From: Streptoverticillium olivoreticuli subsp. olivoreticuli
Lineage (GTDB): Bacteria > Actinomycetota > Actinomycetes > Streptomycetales > Streptomycetaceae
NCBI RefSeq assembly: GCF_003391135.1
Contig: NZ_CP031455.1
Coordinates: forward strand, 7,095,501 to 7,159,500
Direction of reading: 5' to 3'
DNA: 64,000 bases
Part shown: piece by piece, positions 21,001 to 35,600 of the stretch
Layout of the letters: each line of letters begins with the position of its first letter
How positions within the stretch are numbered: position 1 is the first letter of the stretch
Position numbers and translations under genes: made by a program
Notes under the pieces: generated by a model
What the model was told of the DNA's origin: nothing
The model's database searches: none
The model's input: only the letters and a program-made list of their open reading frames with translations

Positions 21001-22426
21001 ACTGGCCCTCCGTACAGCCGGGATCCTGGCCCGCCGGATCGGCCGCGCCGAGCCGGCAGCGGCGGCGCGCGAGCCCTGGCGGCCGCGCGGCACGGTCCTG
21101 GTGACCGGCGGCACCGGCGCACTGGGCGCCCACGTCGCCCGCTGGCTGGCGGGCAACGGCGCCGAGCACCTGCTGCTCGCGGGCCGCCGCGGCCCGGACG
21201 CCCCCGGCGCCGCCGAGCTGCGCGACGAGCTCGTCGCGCTCGGGGCCCGGGTGACCGTCGTCGGCTGCGACGTCACCGACCGGGACGCCGTGGCCGGGCT
21301 GCTGGCCGCCGTGCCGGCCGACTACCCGCTGACCGCCGTGGTGCACACGGCGGGCGCCGGGCAGTTCGCCCCGCTCGCCGAGACCGGCCCGGCGGACATC
21401 GCCGAGGTGCTGGCCGCCAAGGTCACCGGCGCCGTCCACCTGGACGCGCTGCTCGGCGACACGGAACTGGACGCCTTCGTGCTGTTCTCCTCCATCGCCG
21501 GGGTGTGGGGCAGTGGCGGGCAGGGCGCGTACTCCGCGGCCAACGCCTTCCTCGACGCGCTGGCCGAACAGCGCCGGGCGCGCGGTCTGACCGCCACCTC
21601 GGTGGCCTGGGGCCCGTGGGCGGACGGCGGTCTGGTCGCGGACGACGAGGCGGCCGAACAGCTGCGCCGCCGCGGCCTGCCGGTGATGGCCCCGCACTCC
21701 GCGATCGCCGCGCTCCAGCAGGCCCTGGACGGCGACGAGACCACCGTGACCGTGGCCGACGTCGACTGGGAGCGGTTCGCCCCGGCCTTCACCGCCGCCC
21801 GGCCGCGCCCGCTCATCGCCGACCTGCCCGAGGTGCGCGACGCCCTGGCGGAGCCGGCCGGGGAGCGGGAGGAGACCGCGGGCGAGACACCCGACTCGCT
21901 GGCCGGGCGGCTGGCCGGACTCGGCGGCCCCGAGGCCGACCGCGTCCTGCTCGACCTGGTCCGTACGCACGTCGCGGCCGTACTCGGCCACGACGGGATC
22001 GCGGGCATCGAGGAGGGCCGGGCGTTCAAGGAGCTGGGCTTCGACTCGCTCACCGCCGTCGAGCTCCGCAACCGGCTGAACGCGGCCACCGGGCAACGGC
22101 TCCCCGCCACCCTGGTGTTCGACTACCCCACACCCGGCGCGCTCGCCGCCCAGCTGCGCGCCGAGATCCTGGGGGAGGACACCGCACCGCGGCTTCCGGC
22201 GCTCGCGGAGATCGACAAGCTGGAATTCACCCTCACCAACGTCCCCGCCGACAACGCGGAACGGGCGAAGGTCACGGCGCGGCTCGAAGCGCTGCTGAAG
22301 AAGTGGCACGAAGTCGAGAGCTCCACTTCCGGAGACGGCTCCGACGACGAAGGCGGGATCGAGATCGAGACAGCCTCGGCCGACGACATCTTCGACATCA
22401 TCAACAATGAATTCGGAAGGTCCTGA
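2..22426 (+). CDS. Type I modular polyketide synthase, gene 1 (5' truncated): AT-KR-ACP plus four full modules
   Basis: The open frame runs from the window edge, so the true start lies upstream; 7474 residues are visible. It is a cytosolic assembly-line PKS that extends an ACP-bound chain by two carbons per module. Visible order with approximate residue starts: partial module a (1), b KS-AT-KR-ACP (1025), c KS-AT-DH-KR-ACP (2555), d KS-AT-KR-ACP (4337), e KS-AT-KR-ACP (5860), C-terminal docking tail (7397-7474). KSs have DTACSSS, HGTGT and SNIGH; ATs have GHSIGE and HAFH, the malonyl-CoA signature; ACPs have GFDSL with the phosphopantetheine Ser. It ends in TGA 6 bp before the next PKS gene, implying co-transcription. 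Very long and highly repetitive, with module blocks almost identical at DNA level. Confidence 0.98.
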   Translation, partial: ATGDHSPAVVQGSPAAGKLAFLFTGQGSQRLGMGRELYEAYPVFAEALDDAAWYLEEQLELPLLDVLFAEPGSTEAALLDRTDYTQPALFAAEVALHRLLESWGLRPDLLAGHSIGELAAAHVAGVLSLEDACALVAARGRLMQELPAGGAMVAVQASESEVLPLLGDRVGIAAVNGPTSVVVSGDEDAVAGIVTAFRDQGRKTKQLTVSHAFHSPRMDGMLAEFRRVAQALEYTPPRIPVVSNVTGRLATAEELCSPEYWVRHVRDAVRFLDGARALAERGATTFLELGPDAVLTAMVQDCLPDAVDAAYAPALRASRPEAETLTLAVARAYVRGKKVDWNAAYDGTGARRVDLPTYAFQRQSYWMATPAGSGAETRAADPADERFWDVVERGDLSALAAELDVDPELSLSAALPALSSWKRQRTERATVDGWRYRALWKPLTLRAESAPGGRWLVVVPEGETLWADGVVRVLSERGAEAEVVGLGAGVDRVGVAERLRAEVGDGPVAGVFSLLAVAGGEAGLLGNAVLAQALGDAGVDAPLWLATRGAVSVGRSDGLVDPAQALTWGLGRVAALELPERWGGLVDLPESVDERALTRLVSVLAGAGAGAEDQVAVRGSGVFGRRLVRASAPAGAGDGWRPGAGSVLVTGGTGALGAQVARWLVGNGAEHVVLTSRRGLDAPGAVELRDELAASGARVTVAACDVADRDALSGLLAGLPAEFPLSAVVHAAGVLDDGVLDALTPERFAGVLRAKVEAAANLDELTRELDLSAFVLFSSVSATLGAAGQGNYAAANAYLDALAERRGAEGLRATSVAWGPWAGSGMAADDALEQRLRREGMPPMAPELAIAALQRALDLDETTLTVADIDWDRFSRVLTAVRPSPLIADLAEAGGTPAGSTGAVRVVTDADVASPLGERLNGLSPAEQDRLLLDLVRTHVAEVLGHGGADAIEAARAFKELGFDSLAAVELRNRLNSASGLRLSATLVYDYPTSATLAEHLRAELLGAQAAAGDGVEAAAVVAVDDDPVAIVAMSCRFPGGVRSPEGLWALLMGGQDAVAEFPADRGWDLESLYHPDPDHAGTTYTREGGFLYDVAEFDAAFFGISPREALAMDPQQRLLLETSWEAFERAGIDPVVLRGQQVGVFAGTNGQDYAGLVSTVPQGLEGHLGTGNAASVVSGRVSYTFGLEGPAVTVDTACSSSLVALHLAVQALRQGECSMALAGGVTVMSTPEPFVDFSRQRGLASDGRIKAFAAGADGTGWGEGVGMLLVERLSDARRNGHPVLAIVRGSAINQDGASNGLTAPNGPSQQRVIRQALASAGLSAAEVDAVEAHGTGTTLGDPIEAQALLATYGQERAEGQPLWLGSVKSNIGHTQAAAGVAGIIKMVMSMRHGVLPRTLHVDEPTPHVDWSAGAVSLLTESVEWPETGRPRRAGVSSFGLSGTNAHTIVEQAPQGDEPGEEPAAEVLPGAEHVAPLWTLSAKGTGALRSQAARLADHLRVNPELTATDLAFSLATGRAALEDRAAGVAADRADLVAALDALARGESAAGLVEGSVAEGKVAFLFTGQGSQRLGMGRELYDAFPVFADALDAVCAHFDAHLELPLKSVLFGDDASVLDRTAFTQPALFAVEVALFRLVEAWGITPDFLSGHSIGELAAAHVAGVLSLADAAELVAARGRLMQELPAGGAMIAVQASEEEVLPLLTEGVSIAALNGPASVVVAGDEDAAVAIAASFEAQGRKTKRLTVSHAFHSPRMDGMLEEFRAVAEGLTYEAPKIPIVSNLTGAVVSAEEITSPEFWVRHVREAVRFLDGIRALEAQGVTTFVELGPDGVLTAMAQDCVTGVEAVFVAGLRKGRPESEALVQAVARLHVRGVTPDWAAYYAGTGARQVELPTYAFQRERFWLAEEAVAAAPGTAPRGAVDERFWDVVERGDLSALAAELDIDPELSLADVLPALSTWRRQQQDRAMVDGWRYRARWKPMTDRLSGVLSGVWLVVAPEGEGLWADAVARVFNECGAEVRVIGLGAGVDRVGVAERLRVEVGDGPVAGVFSLLAVAGGEAGLLGNTALVQALGDAGVDARVWLGTRGAVSVGRSDGLVDPAQALTWGLGRVVALEVPERWGGLVDLPESVDDRALTRLAGLLSGRAEDEAAVRASGVFGRRLVRASVPVVTGDGWVPGGGSVLVTGGTGALGAHVARWLVGQGAGHLVLTSRRGLDAPGAVELRDELVALGAQVTVAACDVADREALAGLLAELPLSAVVHAAGVLDDGVLDALTPERFATVLRAKVDAAVVLDELTRGMDLSAFVLFSSIAGSLGAAGQGNYAAANAYLDALAERRRAEGLPATSVAWGPWAGSGMAADDALEQRLRREGIPPMAPDLAMAALQRALDLDETTLTVADIDWERFAPGFTAARPGPLLTELTSSHTEPTAAGTSRAVATGGGTLAERLAGQSEVEREQALLELVRTHVAEVLGHGGADAVEAGRAFKELGFDSLTAVELRNRLNSATGLRLSSTLVYDYPTAAELAGHLRTELLGDLDPAAGAVPVVPSAVVAVDDDPIAIVAMSCRFPGGVRSPEGLWSLLMEGQDAVAEFPADRGWDLESLYHPDPDHAGTTYTREGGFLYDVAEFDAAFFGISPREALAMDPQQRLLLETSWEAFERAGIDPAVLRGQQVGVFAGTNGQDYLSLLMKAPEGLEGHLGTGNAASVVSGRLAYTFGLEGPAVTVDTACSSSLVALHLAVQALRNGECSLALAGGVTVMSTPENFIDFSRQRGLASDGRIKAFAAGADGTGWGEGVGMLLVERLSDARRNGHPVLAIVRGSAVNQDGASNGLTAPNGPAQQRVIRQALASAGLSATEVDAVEAHGTGTTLGDPIEAQALLATYGREKSADQPLWLGSIKSNIGHTQAAAGVAGIIKMVLAMEHGVLPRTLHVDEPTPHVDWSVGAVSLLTEAVDWPEGGRPRRAGVSSFGISGTNAHTIIEQAPVAEGGASETAAPTAPGSLAPLQFALSAKGAEALAEQAARVRSFIEVRPETELLDLAHSLAVGRAALERRAILTAADRDELLAALDALARGESAVGLVEGSVAEGKVAFLFTGQGSQRLGMGRELYDAFPVFADALDAVCAHFDAHLELPLKSVLFGDDASVLDRTAFTQPALFAVEVALFRLVEAWGVKADFLSGHSIGELAAAHVAGVLSLEDACTLVAARGRLMQELPPGGAMIAVQASEDEVLPLLTEGVSIAALNGPASVVVAGDEDAAVTIAASFEAQGRKTKRLTVSHAFHSPRMDGMLEEFRTVAEGLTYEAPKIPIVSNLTGALVSAEEITSPEFWVRHVREAVRFVDGIRALEAQGVTTFVELGPDGVLTAMAQDCVTGVEAAFVAGLRKGRPESEALVQAVARLHVRGVTPDWAAYYAGTGARQVAPAALPTYPFQGQRYWPAATPAAGDPESIGLGGTDHPLLGAAVPLADADGFLFTALLATRTHPWLADHAVMDTVLLPGTAFVELALHAGAQVGCERLDELTLEAPLVLPERVAVQMQLVVGGPDESGRRSFSLHSRRQDALPTEPWTRHATGVLAAAAENAPGDLTVWPPQGASAIPVDGLYEELAGAGLGYGPVFQGLTGAWRLGAELFAEVVLPTAEDMPGVRGAEADRFGLHPALLDACLHVIGLDSPDRKAALTEGALLPFAWNGVQLLAAGADALRVRLTEQSENSVALLVADGTGAPVATVESVALRAASAEQVRAARSGLHESLFRLHWTPVPVPAVDTAAGDWAVLGADAAELAELQTAFGTGIRLDAYSDLAVLRMALDAGAPVPHTVLVSGGEAAGTDAAAAVHATTLRTLDLVRSWLADERFAESRLVLLTREAVETEAGAGIADLPSAAARGLFRSAQSENPGRLMLLDVDGRPASLRKVLAALAVDEPELALRDGAALAPRLARVPVADDGEGARETREFTPGGTVLITGAGGQLGGLFARHLVAEHGVSRLLLVSRRGGDAPGAAELTAELAESGAEAVWAACDVADRDALAAVISAIPAEHPLTGVVHAAGVLDDGIIGSLTPERVARVLRPKADAALNLHELTRDLDLAAFVLFSGAAAAFGAPGQASYAAANAFLEALAQHRAAEGLPATALAWGLWGGDGMAGNLDRTDLRRIARGGVAPLAAEEGLALFDAARADGTTVLFPMKLDHEGLRAEANDTGTVPALLRGLVRVPVRRAAVAAAAADGSSLAQRLRALPTAAEQDAALLELVSSRVAAVLGYAGPESVEATRAFKELGFDSLTAVELRNDLKTVTGLRLPATLVFDYPTPAALAGHLRDELLDTAPAAVTAPVVTSMALASVDDDPIAIVGMGCRFPGGVRSPEDLWRLVATGGDGISGFPADRGWDLDGLYHPDPDHTGTSYTREGGFLHDVADFDAAFFGISPREALAMDPQQRLLLETSWEAFERAGIDPATLRGSRTGVFAGVMYHDYVTGMDGIPDGVEGYIGTGNAGSIASGRVAYTFGLEGPAVTIDTACSSSLVALHWAIQALRNGECSMALAGGVAVMATPETFIDFSRQRGLSTDGRCKSFADAADGTGWSEGAGMLLVERLSDARKNGHPVLAVVRGSAVNQDGASNGLTAPNGPAQQRVIRTALASAGLSAAEVDVVEAHGTGTTLGDPIEAQALLATYGREKSADRPLWLGSIKSNIGHTQAAAGVAGIIKMVMSMRHGVLPRTLHVDEPSSKIDWEAGAVSLLTEAVDWPETGRPRRAGVSSFGISGTNAHTIIEQAPVEAPAGGTAAVSLPVVPWPLSAVGQGALRDQARRLRDHLLSGGDFDAVDIGRSLATGRAAFEDRAVLVAQDRDGFLRGLAALAADEPATGVARGSVAAGKVAFLFTGQGSQRLGMGRELYDAFPVFADALDEVCAELDAHLELPLKSVLFGDDASVLDRTAFTQPALFAVEVALFRLVEAWGVKADFLSGHSIGELAAAHVAGVLSLADAAELVAARGRLMQELPAGGAMVAVQASEDEVLPLLTEGVSIAALNGPQSVVIAGDEDAAVAIAASFEEQGRKTKRLTVSHAFHSPRMDGMLDAFRAVAEGLTYEAPRIPIVSNLTGAVVSAEEIATADFWVRHVREAVRFLDGIRALEAKGVTTFVELGPDGVLTAMAQDCLTGEDAALVAALRKGRPEAEAAVGALARLFVRGGAPDWAAFFAGTGTQRVELPTYAFQRQRYWLDIRTAAAASPATIGTDRFWEAVEREDLASLVATLGVEGADEGALEALLPALSSWRHQQAEQSTVDGWRYQVSWKPVAVPTAGALSGVWLVVAPEGEGLWADAVARVFSECGAEVRVIGLGADGGRVSVAERLRVEVGDGPVAGVFSLLAVADGEAGLLGNTALVQALGDAGVDARVWLGTRGAVSVGRSDGLVDPAQALTWGLGRVAALEVPERWGGLVDLPESVDERALVRLVGLLSGRAEDEAAVRGSGVFGRRLVRASVPVVTGDGWVPGGGSVLVTGGTGALGAHVARWLAERGAEHLVLTSRRGLDAPGAVELRDELVALGTQVTVAACDIADRDALSGLLAGLPTELPLTAVVHAAGVLDDGVLDALTPERFAGVLRAKMEAAANLDELTRGMDLSAFVLFSSISGTLGAAGQANYAAANAYLDALAERRRAEGLPATSVAWGPWAGSGMAADDALEQRLRREGMPPMASEPAMAALQRALDLDETTLTVADIDWERFAPGFTAARPGPLLTELPEVREALADHTAQGDAAAGSSFAERLAGLAPAEQDRMVLELVRTHVAAVLGHDDPGSVGAERAFRELGFDSLTAVELRNRLGAASGVQLPATLIFDYPSAAALAGYLRAELVGPEAVDAVPDLPQAAPVDDDPIAIVAMSCRFPGGVRTPEELWALLTSGQDAIGEFPADRGWDLDALYDPDPDRRGTFYAREGGFLYDAGQFDAAFFGISPREALAMDPQQRLLLETSWELFERAGIDPATLRGTSAGVFVGSNGQDYDSALRDIPEGVEGYLGTGNAASVVSGRLAYTFGLEGPAVTVDTACSSSLVALHWAIQALRAGECSIALAGGVTVMSSPGAYIEFSRQRGLAPDGRCKAFAAAADGTGWGEGVGMLLVERLSDAQRHGHPVLAVVRGSAINQDGASNGLTAPNGPAQQRVIRKALAGAGLSAADVDAVEAHGTGTRLGDPIEAQALLATYGQDRPEERPLWVGAIKSNIGHTQAAAGVAGIIKMVKAMEHGVLPRTLHVDAPSPHVDWSAGAVELLTESVDWPETGRPRRAGVSSFGFSGTNAHTVLEQAPEPAPAALGTTPRQPEALAWPLSAKGADALRAQAGRLRSYVDATEGLRPLDLAYSLATTRTALEHRAVVVGADREQLLSGLDALARGESAAQVVQGAPAEGRTAFLFTGQGSQRFGMGRELYASSPVFAEALDAVSAELDRHLERPLYDVLFGTEAELLDRTGFTQPALFAIEVALYRLVEAWGIRPDYLAGHSIGELAAAHVSGVLSLEGAATLVVARGRLMQALPAGGAMIALQATEDEVLPLLAGREHELGVAAVNGPESVVIAGAESAALEVAEVLRGRGRKTKRLTVSHAFHSPLMDGMLADFRKVAESLSYGEPRVPVVSTVTGRPVTDELGQADYWVRHAREAVRFLDAMRTLEAQGVTTFVELGPDGVLTAMAQDCVTAEGDTAFVPVLRAGRPEPETLTGALARLHVRGVTPDWTAVHAGTGAERVALPTYAFQRNRYWLEGSAQQARGGTAAAVDPVDARFWEAVESDDLAALTDVVDIDTEQPLSALLPALSAWRRRRREQSALDSLRYRVGWKPLAEPDGVPLVTGNWLVAVPAEHAGSRTVRSILDALAERGARVRPVELTAAVPDPAELAAALRAASAGEPVHGVLSLLALAERPHPEHPAAPTGLLLTSVLVRALGETAWDAPLWCATTGAVSTAPSERVGSAVQAQIWGLGRVVALEHPERWGGLLDLPAVLDERTADRLAAALGGTVGEHGHEDQLALRTAGILARRIGRAEPAAAAREPWRPRGTVLVTGGTGALGAHVARWLAGNGAEHLLLAGRRGPDAPGAAELRDELVALGARVTVVGCDVTDRDAVAGLLAAVPADYPLTAVVHTAGAGQFAPLAETGPADIAEVLAAKVTGAVHLDALLGDTELDAFVLFSSIAGVWGSGGQGAYSAANAFLDALAEQRRARGLTATSVAWGPWADGGLVADDEAAEQLRRRGLPVMAPHSAIAALQQALDGDETTVTVADVDWERFAPAFTAARPRPLIADLPEVRDALAEPAGEREETAGETPDSLAGRLAGLGGPEADRVLLDLVRTHVAAVLGHDGIAGIEEGRAFKELGFDSLTAVELRNRLNAATGQRLPATLVFDYPTPGALAAQLRAEILGEDTAPRLPALAEIDKLEFTLTNVPADNAERAKVTARLEALLKKWHEVESSTSGDGSDDEGGIEIETASADDIFDIINNEFGRS
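4612..5672 (+). repeat. AT block of module b, near-identical to 9200-10260
   Basis: This 1061-bp block covers the end of the KS-AT linker, the AT and the post-AT linker. It aligns without indels to the same part of module c at an offset of 4588 bp, with only scattered substitutions by eye. Confidence 0.85.
5966..7264 (+). repeat. KR block of module b, near-identical to 15881-17191
   Basis: The block runs from the start of the structural KR subdomain to the KR-ACP linker (TEL). It aligns with module d apart from scattered substitutions and one 12-nt length difference just before the TAVVHAAG/SAVVHAAG strand. Confidence 0.85.
7664..12950 (+). other. PKS module c: KS-AT(malonyl)-DH-KR-ACP, variant DH and KR
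   Basis: KS about 7664-8949, Cys 8186, TNGQDY loop. AT from about 9266, Ser 9542, HAFH 9833. DH about 10340-11190: His at 10460, but HxxxGxxxxP reads HAVMDTVLLP, with Asp (10472) for Gly; the second catalytic Asp (HPALLD) is at 10976. KR: TGAGGQLG from 11882, LDD present, Tyr 12311, but the residue 13 before it, normally catalytic Ser, is Gly (12272). ACP Ser 12824. Expected product is an alpha,beta-alkene if both domains work; the downstream KS d has the VMYHDY loop, consistent with an alkene substrate. Confidence 0.93.
9200..10260 (+). repeat. AT block of module c, near-identical to 4612-5672
   Basis: This is the second copy of the block in module b. Similarity stops just where module c switches to the DH-specific sequence (ALPTYPF), marking an exchange boundary in the post-AT linker. 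Confidence 0.85.
13010..17530 (+). other. PKS module d: KS-AT(malonyl)-KR(B)-ACP
   Basis: KS about 13010-14295, Cys 13532, with the distinctive VMYHDY loop at 13382-13399, shared only with KS k. AT from about 14597, Ser 14873, HAFH 15164. Dimerization-element stretch (TDRFWEAVERED) near 15677. KR: TGGTGALG from 16469, LDD, Ser and Tyr (16895) intact. ACP Ser 17402, with FRELGFDSL. Predicted D-beta-hydroxyl. KR block is nearly identical to that of module b. Confidence 0.95.
15881..17191 (+). repeat. KR block of module d, near-identical to 5966-7264
   Basis: This is the second copy of the module b KR. It carries the longer form (LAGLPTELPLTAV) of the 12-nt length difference. Confidence 0.85.
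17579..22170 (+). other. PKS module e: KS-AT(malonyl)-KR(A)-ACP
   Basis: KS about 17579-18868, Cys 18101, SNGQDY loop. AT from about 19169, Ser 19445, HAFH 19745 followed by SPLMDG. KR: TGGTGALG from 21104; LDD is absent (HTAGAGQFAPL at 21344-21376) and a Trp (21506) lies 8 residues before the catalytic Tyr (21530), the A-type hallmark, so an L-beta-hydroxyl is predicted. ACP Ser 22046. Codon third positions are more uniformly G/C here than in modules b to d. Confidence 0.95.
21494..21630 (+). repeat. A-type KR catalytic block of module e, repeated at 31625-31761
   Basis: This 137-bp segment spans the Trp-Tyr catalytic loop through the WGPWADGG motif. It matches module g with a single difference that I can see, while the flanking KR sequence differs much more. 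Confidence 0.85.
22190..22423 (+). other. C-terminal docking domain of PKS protein 1
   Basis: After the last ACP, a predicted helical dimerization segment (about 22225-22315, ending KKWHEV) and an acidic linker lead to a terminal helix reading DDIFDIINNEFGRS (22382-22423). This ending resembles those of proteins 3 and 4 (DDELFDFIDKRFGKS and DEELFAFINKGLGRA). It is expected to bind the N-terminal coiled coil of PKS protein 2. Confidence 0.75.
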
Positions 22427-22432
22427 CGTTCA

Positions 22433-32569
<10,137 letters not shown>

Positions 32570-32583
32570 CGCGGCCCAAGCAC

Positions 32584-32587
32584 GGAG
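32584..32587 (+). promoter_or_regulatory. Ribosome binding site of PKS gene 3
   Basis: GGAG lies 7 nt before the ATG at 32595, inside the 25-bp gap after the stop of gene 2. It fixes the start of gene 3, because the reading frame stays open upstream to 32097 inside gene 2 and offers false earlier starts. Confidence 0.85.
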
Positions 32588-32594
32588 TAGCAAG

Positions 32595-32690
32595 ATGACA
32601 ACCCCCAACGAAAAAATCGTTGAAGCACTGCGGGCCTCGCTCAAGGAGACCGACCGGCTGCGCCGGCAGAACCAGCAGCTGACCGAGGCG
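32595..32690 (+). other. N-terminal docking coiled coil of PKS protein 3
   Basis: The first 32 residues include KIVEALRASLKETDRLRRQN, a heptad-like charged helix of the VEALRASLKE family, distinct from the LRxYLKxVT-type N-termini of proteins 4 and 5. It is the expected partner of the protein 2 tail. Confidence 0.8.
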
Positions 32691-35600
32691 TCCCGGGAGC
32701 CCATCGCCATCGTCGGCATGAGCTGCCGGTACCCCGGCGGCGTGCGTTCGCCCGAGGACCTGTGGCAGCTGGTCGACCGCGGTGGCGACGCCATCTCCGG
32801 ATTCCCGGAGGACCGCGGCTGGGACATCGAGTCCCTCTACGACCCCGACCCGGACCGCGAGGGCACCTTCTACGCCCGCGGCGGCGGCTTCCTCTACGAG
32901 GCCGCCGAGTTCGACCCCGGCTTCTTCGGGATCTCGCCGCGCGAGGCCCTGGCGATGGACCCGCAGCAGCGGTTGCTGCTGGAGACGTCCTGGGAGGCGT
33001 TCGAGCGCGCGGGCATCGACCCGGCGGCCGTCCGCGGCTCCCGCACCGGCGTCTTCGTCGGCGCCTCCGCCCAGGCGTACGGCGCGGGCGAGTACGACCT
33101 GCCGGACGGCGTCGAGGGCCACCTGCTCACCGGCACCGCCTCCAGCGTGGCCTCCGGCCGGCTCTCCTACGCCTTCGGGCTGGAGGGCCCGGCGGCCACC
33201 ATCGACACCGCGTGCTCCTCCTCGTCCGTGGCGCTGCACCTGGCGGTCCAGGCGCTGCGCACCGGCGAGTGCTCGCTCGCTCTCGCGGCCGGTGTGACCG
33301 TGCTGGCCTCCCCGGACGTCTTCGTGGAGTTCAGCCGGCAGCGCGGTCTGTCGGCCGACGGCCGGTGCAAGTCCTTCGCCGCCTCGGCCGATGGCACGGG
33401 TTGGTCCGAGGGTGTCGGTGTGCTGCTGGTGGAGCGGCTCTCGGACGCCCGCCGCAATGGTCACCAGGTGCTGGCGGTCGTGCGGGGCTCGGCGGTCAAC
33501 CAGGACGGTGCGAGCAACGGTCTGACCGCGCCCAACGGTCCCGCGCAGCAGCGTGTCATCCGTCAGGCGCTGGAGAACGCCCGCCTGTCCGCTGCCGATG
33601 TGGACGCGGTCGAGGCGCACGGTACGGGTACGACGCTGGGTGACCCGATCGAGGCGCAGGCGCTGCTGGCCACGTACGGCCAGGAGCGGCCCGAGGGACA
33701 GCCGTTGTGGCTGGGCTCGCTGAAGTCCAACATCGGCCACACGCAGAACGCCGCCGGTGTCGCCGGCATCATCAAGATGGTCATGGCGATGCGGCACGGA
33801 GTGCTGCCGCAGACCCTGCACGTGGACGAGCCCTCCCCGCACGTCGACTGGGCGGCGGGCGACGTCGAGCTCCTGACCGACGCCCGGCCCTGGCCGGAGA
33901 CCGGCCGCCCGCGCCGCTTCGGCGTCTCCTCCTTCGGCGTGTCCGGCACCAACGTGCACACGATCATCGAGCAGGCCCCGGCCGAGGAGGCCGCCGGGAG
34001 CGCGTCCGAGCCGGGCGCGGTCCCGCCGGTGCTGCCGGTGGTCCTGTCCGCCCGCACCGGCGAGGGCCTGCGTGCCCAGGCCGAGCGGCTGGGCGCGCAC
34101 CTGGCGGCCGCCCCGGCCGCCGGGCTGATGGACCTCGGCCACTCCCTGGCCACGCAGCGCGCGGCCTTCGAGGAGCGGGCCGCGCTGGTCGTCGCCGACC
34201 GGGACGCCCTGCTGGCGGGCCTGGAGGCCCTCGCGCGCGGCGAGTCGGCCGCGGGCCTGGTGACGGGCTCCGCGGACGGTGGCAAGACGGCGTTCCTGTT
34301 CACGGGTCAGGGCAGCCAGCGGCTCGGCATGGGGCGTGAGCTGTACGCCGCCTACCCGGCCTTCGCGCAGGCGTTGGACGCGGTCTGCGCCGAGCTCGAT
34401 GCACATCTCGAACGGCCCATGAAGTCGGTGCTGTTCGGCGATGACGCGTCGGTGCTGGACCAAACGGCATTCACCCAGCCTGCGTTGTTCGCGGTCGAGG
34501 TGGCACTGTTCCGTCTCGTCGAGTCGTGGGGTGTGAAGGCTGACTTCCTCTCCGGTCACTCGATCGGCGAGCTGGCTGCCGCGCATGTGGCGGGTGTGTT
34601 GTCGCTGGCGGACGCGGCGAAGCTGGTTGCCGCGCGTGGTCGCCTCATGCAGGAACTCCCCGCCGGTGGCGCGATGATCGCGGTGCAGGCGTCGGAGGAA
34701 GAGGTTCTTCCGCTGCTGACGGAGGGTGTCAGCATTGCTGCCCTCAATGGCCCGCAGTCGGTTGTGATCGCGGGTGATGAGGACGCGGCGCTTGAGATCG
34801 CGGCCGGTTTCGAGGAGCAGGGTCGTAAGACCAAGCGCCTCACGGTCTCGCACGCCTTCCACTCGCCGCGCATGGACGGCATGTTGGAGGAGTTCCGTGC
34901 GGTCGCCGAGGGCCTGTCGTACGAGGCCCCGCGCATCCCGGTCGTCTCCGGCCTGACGGGTGCCGTGGTTCCCGCCGAGGAGATCACGAACCCGGACTTC
35001 TGGGTCCGTCACGTCCGTGAGGCGGTCCGCTTCCTGGACGCGGTGCGCACCCTGGAGGCGCAGTGCGTCACCACCTTCGTGGAGCTCGGCCCCGACGGGG
35101 TGCTCTCCGCGATGGGCCAGGAGTGCGTGACCGGCACCGAGGCCGACTTCGTGCCGGTGCTGCGCAAGGGCCGCCCGGAGGCGGAGGCACTGACCACGGG
35201 CCTCGCCCGAGCGCAGGTCCGCGGCGTCGCGGTCGACTGGGCCGCGTTCTACGCGGGCACCGGCGCGGGCCGGGCCGAACTCCCCACGTACGCGTTCCAG
35301 CACCAGCGGTTCTGGCTGGAGCCGGGCGCCATCACCGGTGACGCGACGGCCGTCGGCCTGGAGTCGGCGGACCACCCGCTGCTGGGCGCCGCGGTGCCGC
35401 TGGCGATGAGCGACGGCTTCCTGTTCACCGGGCGGCTCGGGCTCGACAGCCACCCGTGGCTGGCCGACCACGCCGTGCTGGGCTCCGCCGTGCTGCCGGG
35501 CGCCGCCCTCGTCGAGCTGGCGATCCGCGCCGGGGACCAGGTCGGCTGCGAACACCTCGCCGAACTCGCCGTGGAGACCCCGCTGGTGCTGCCCGCCCGC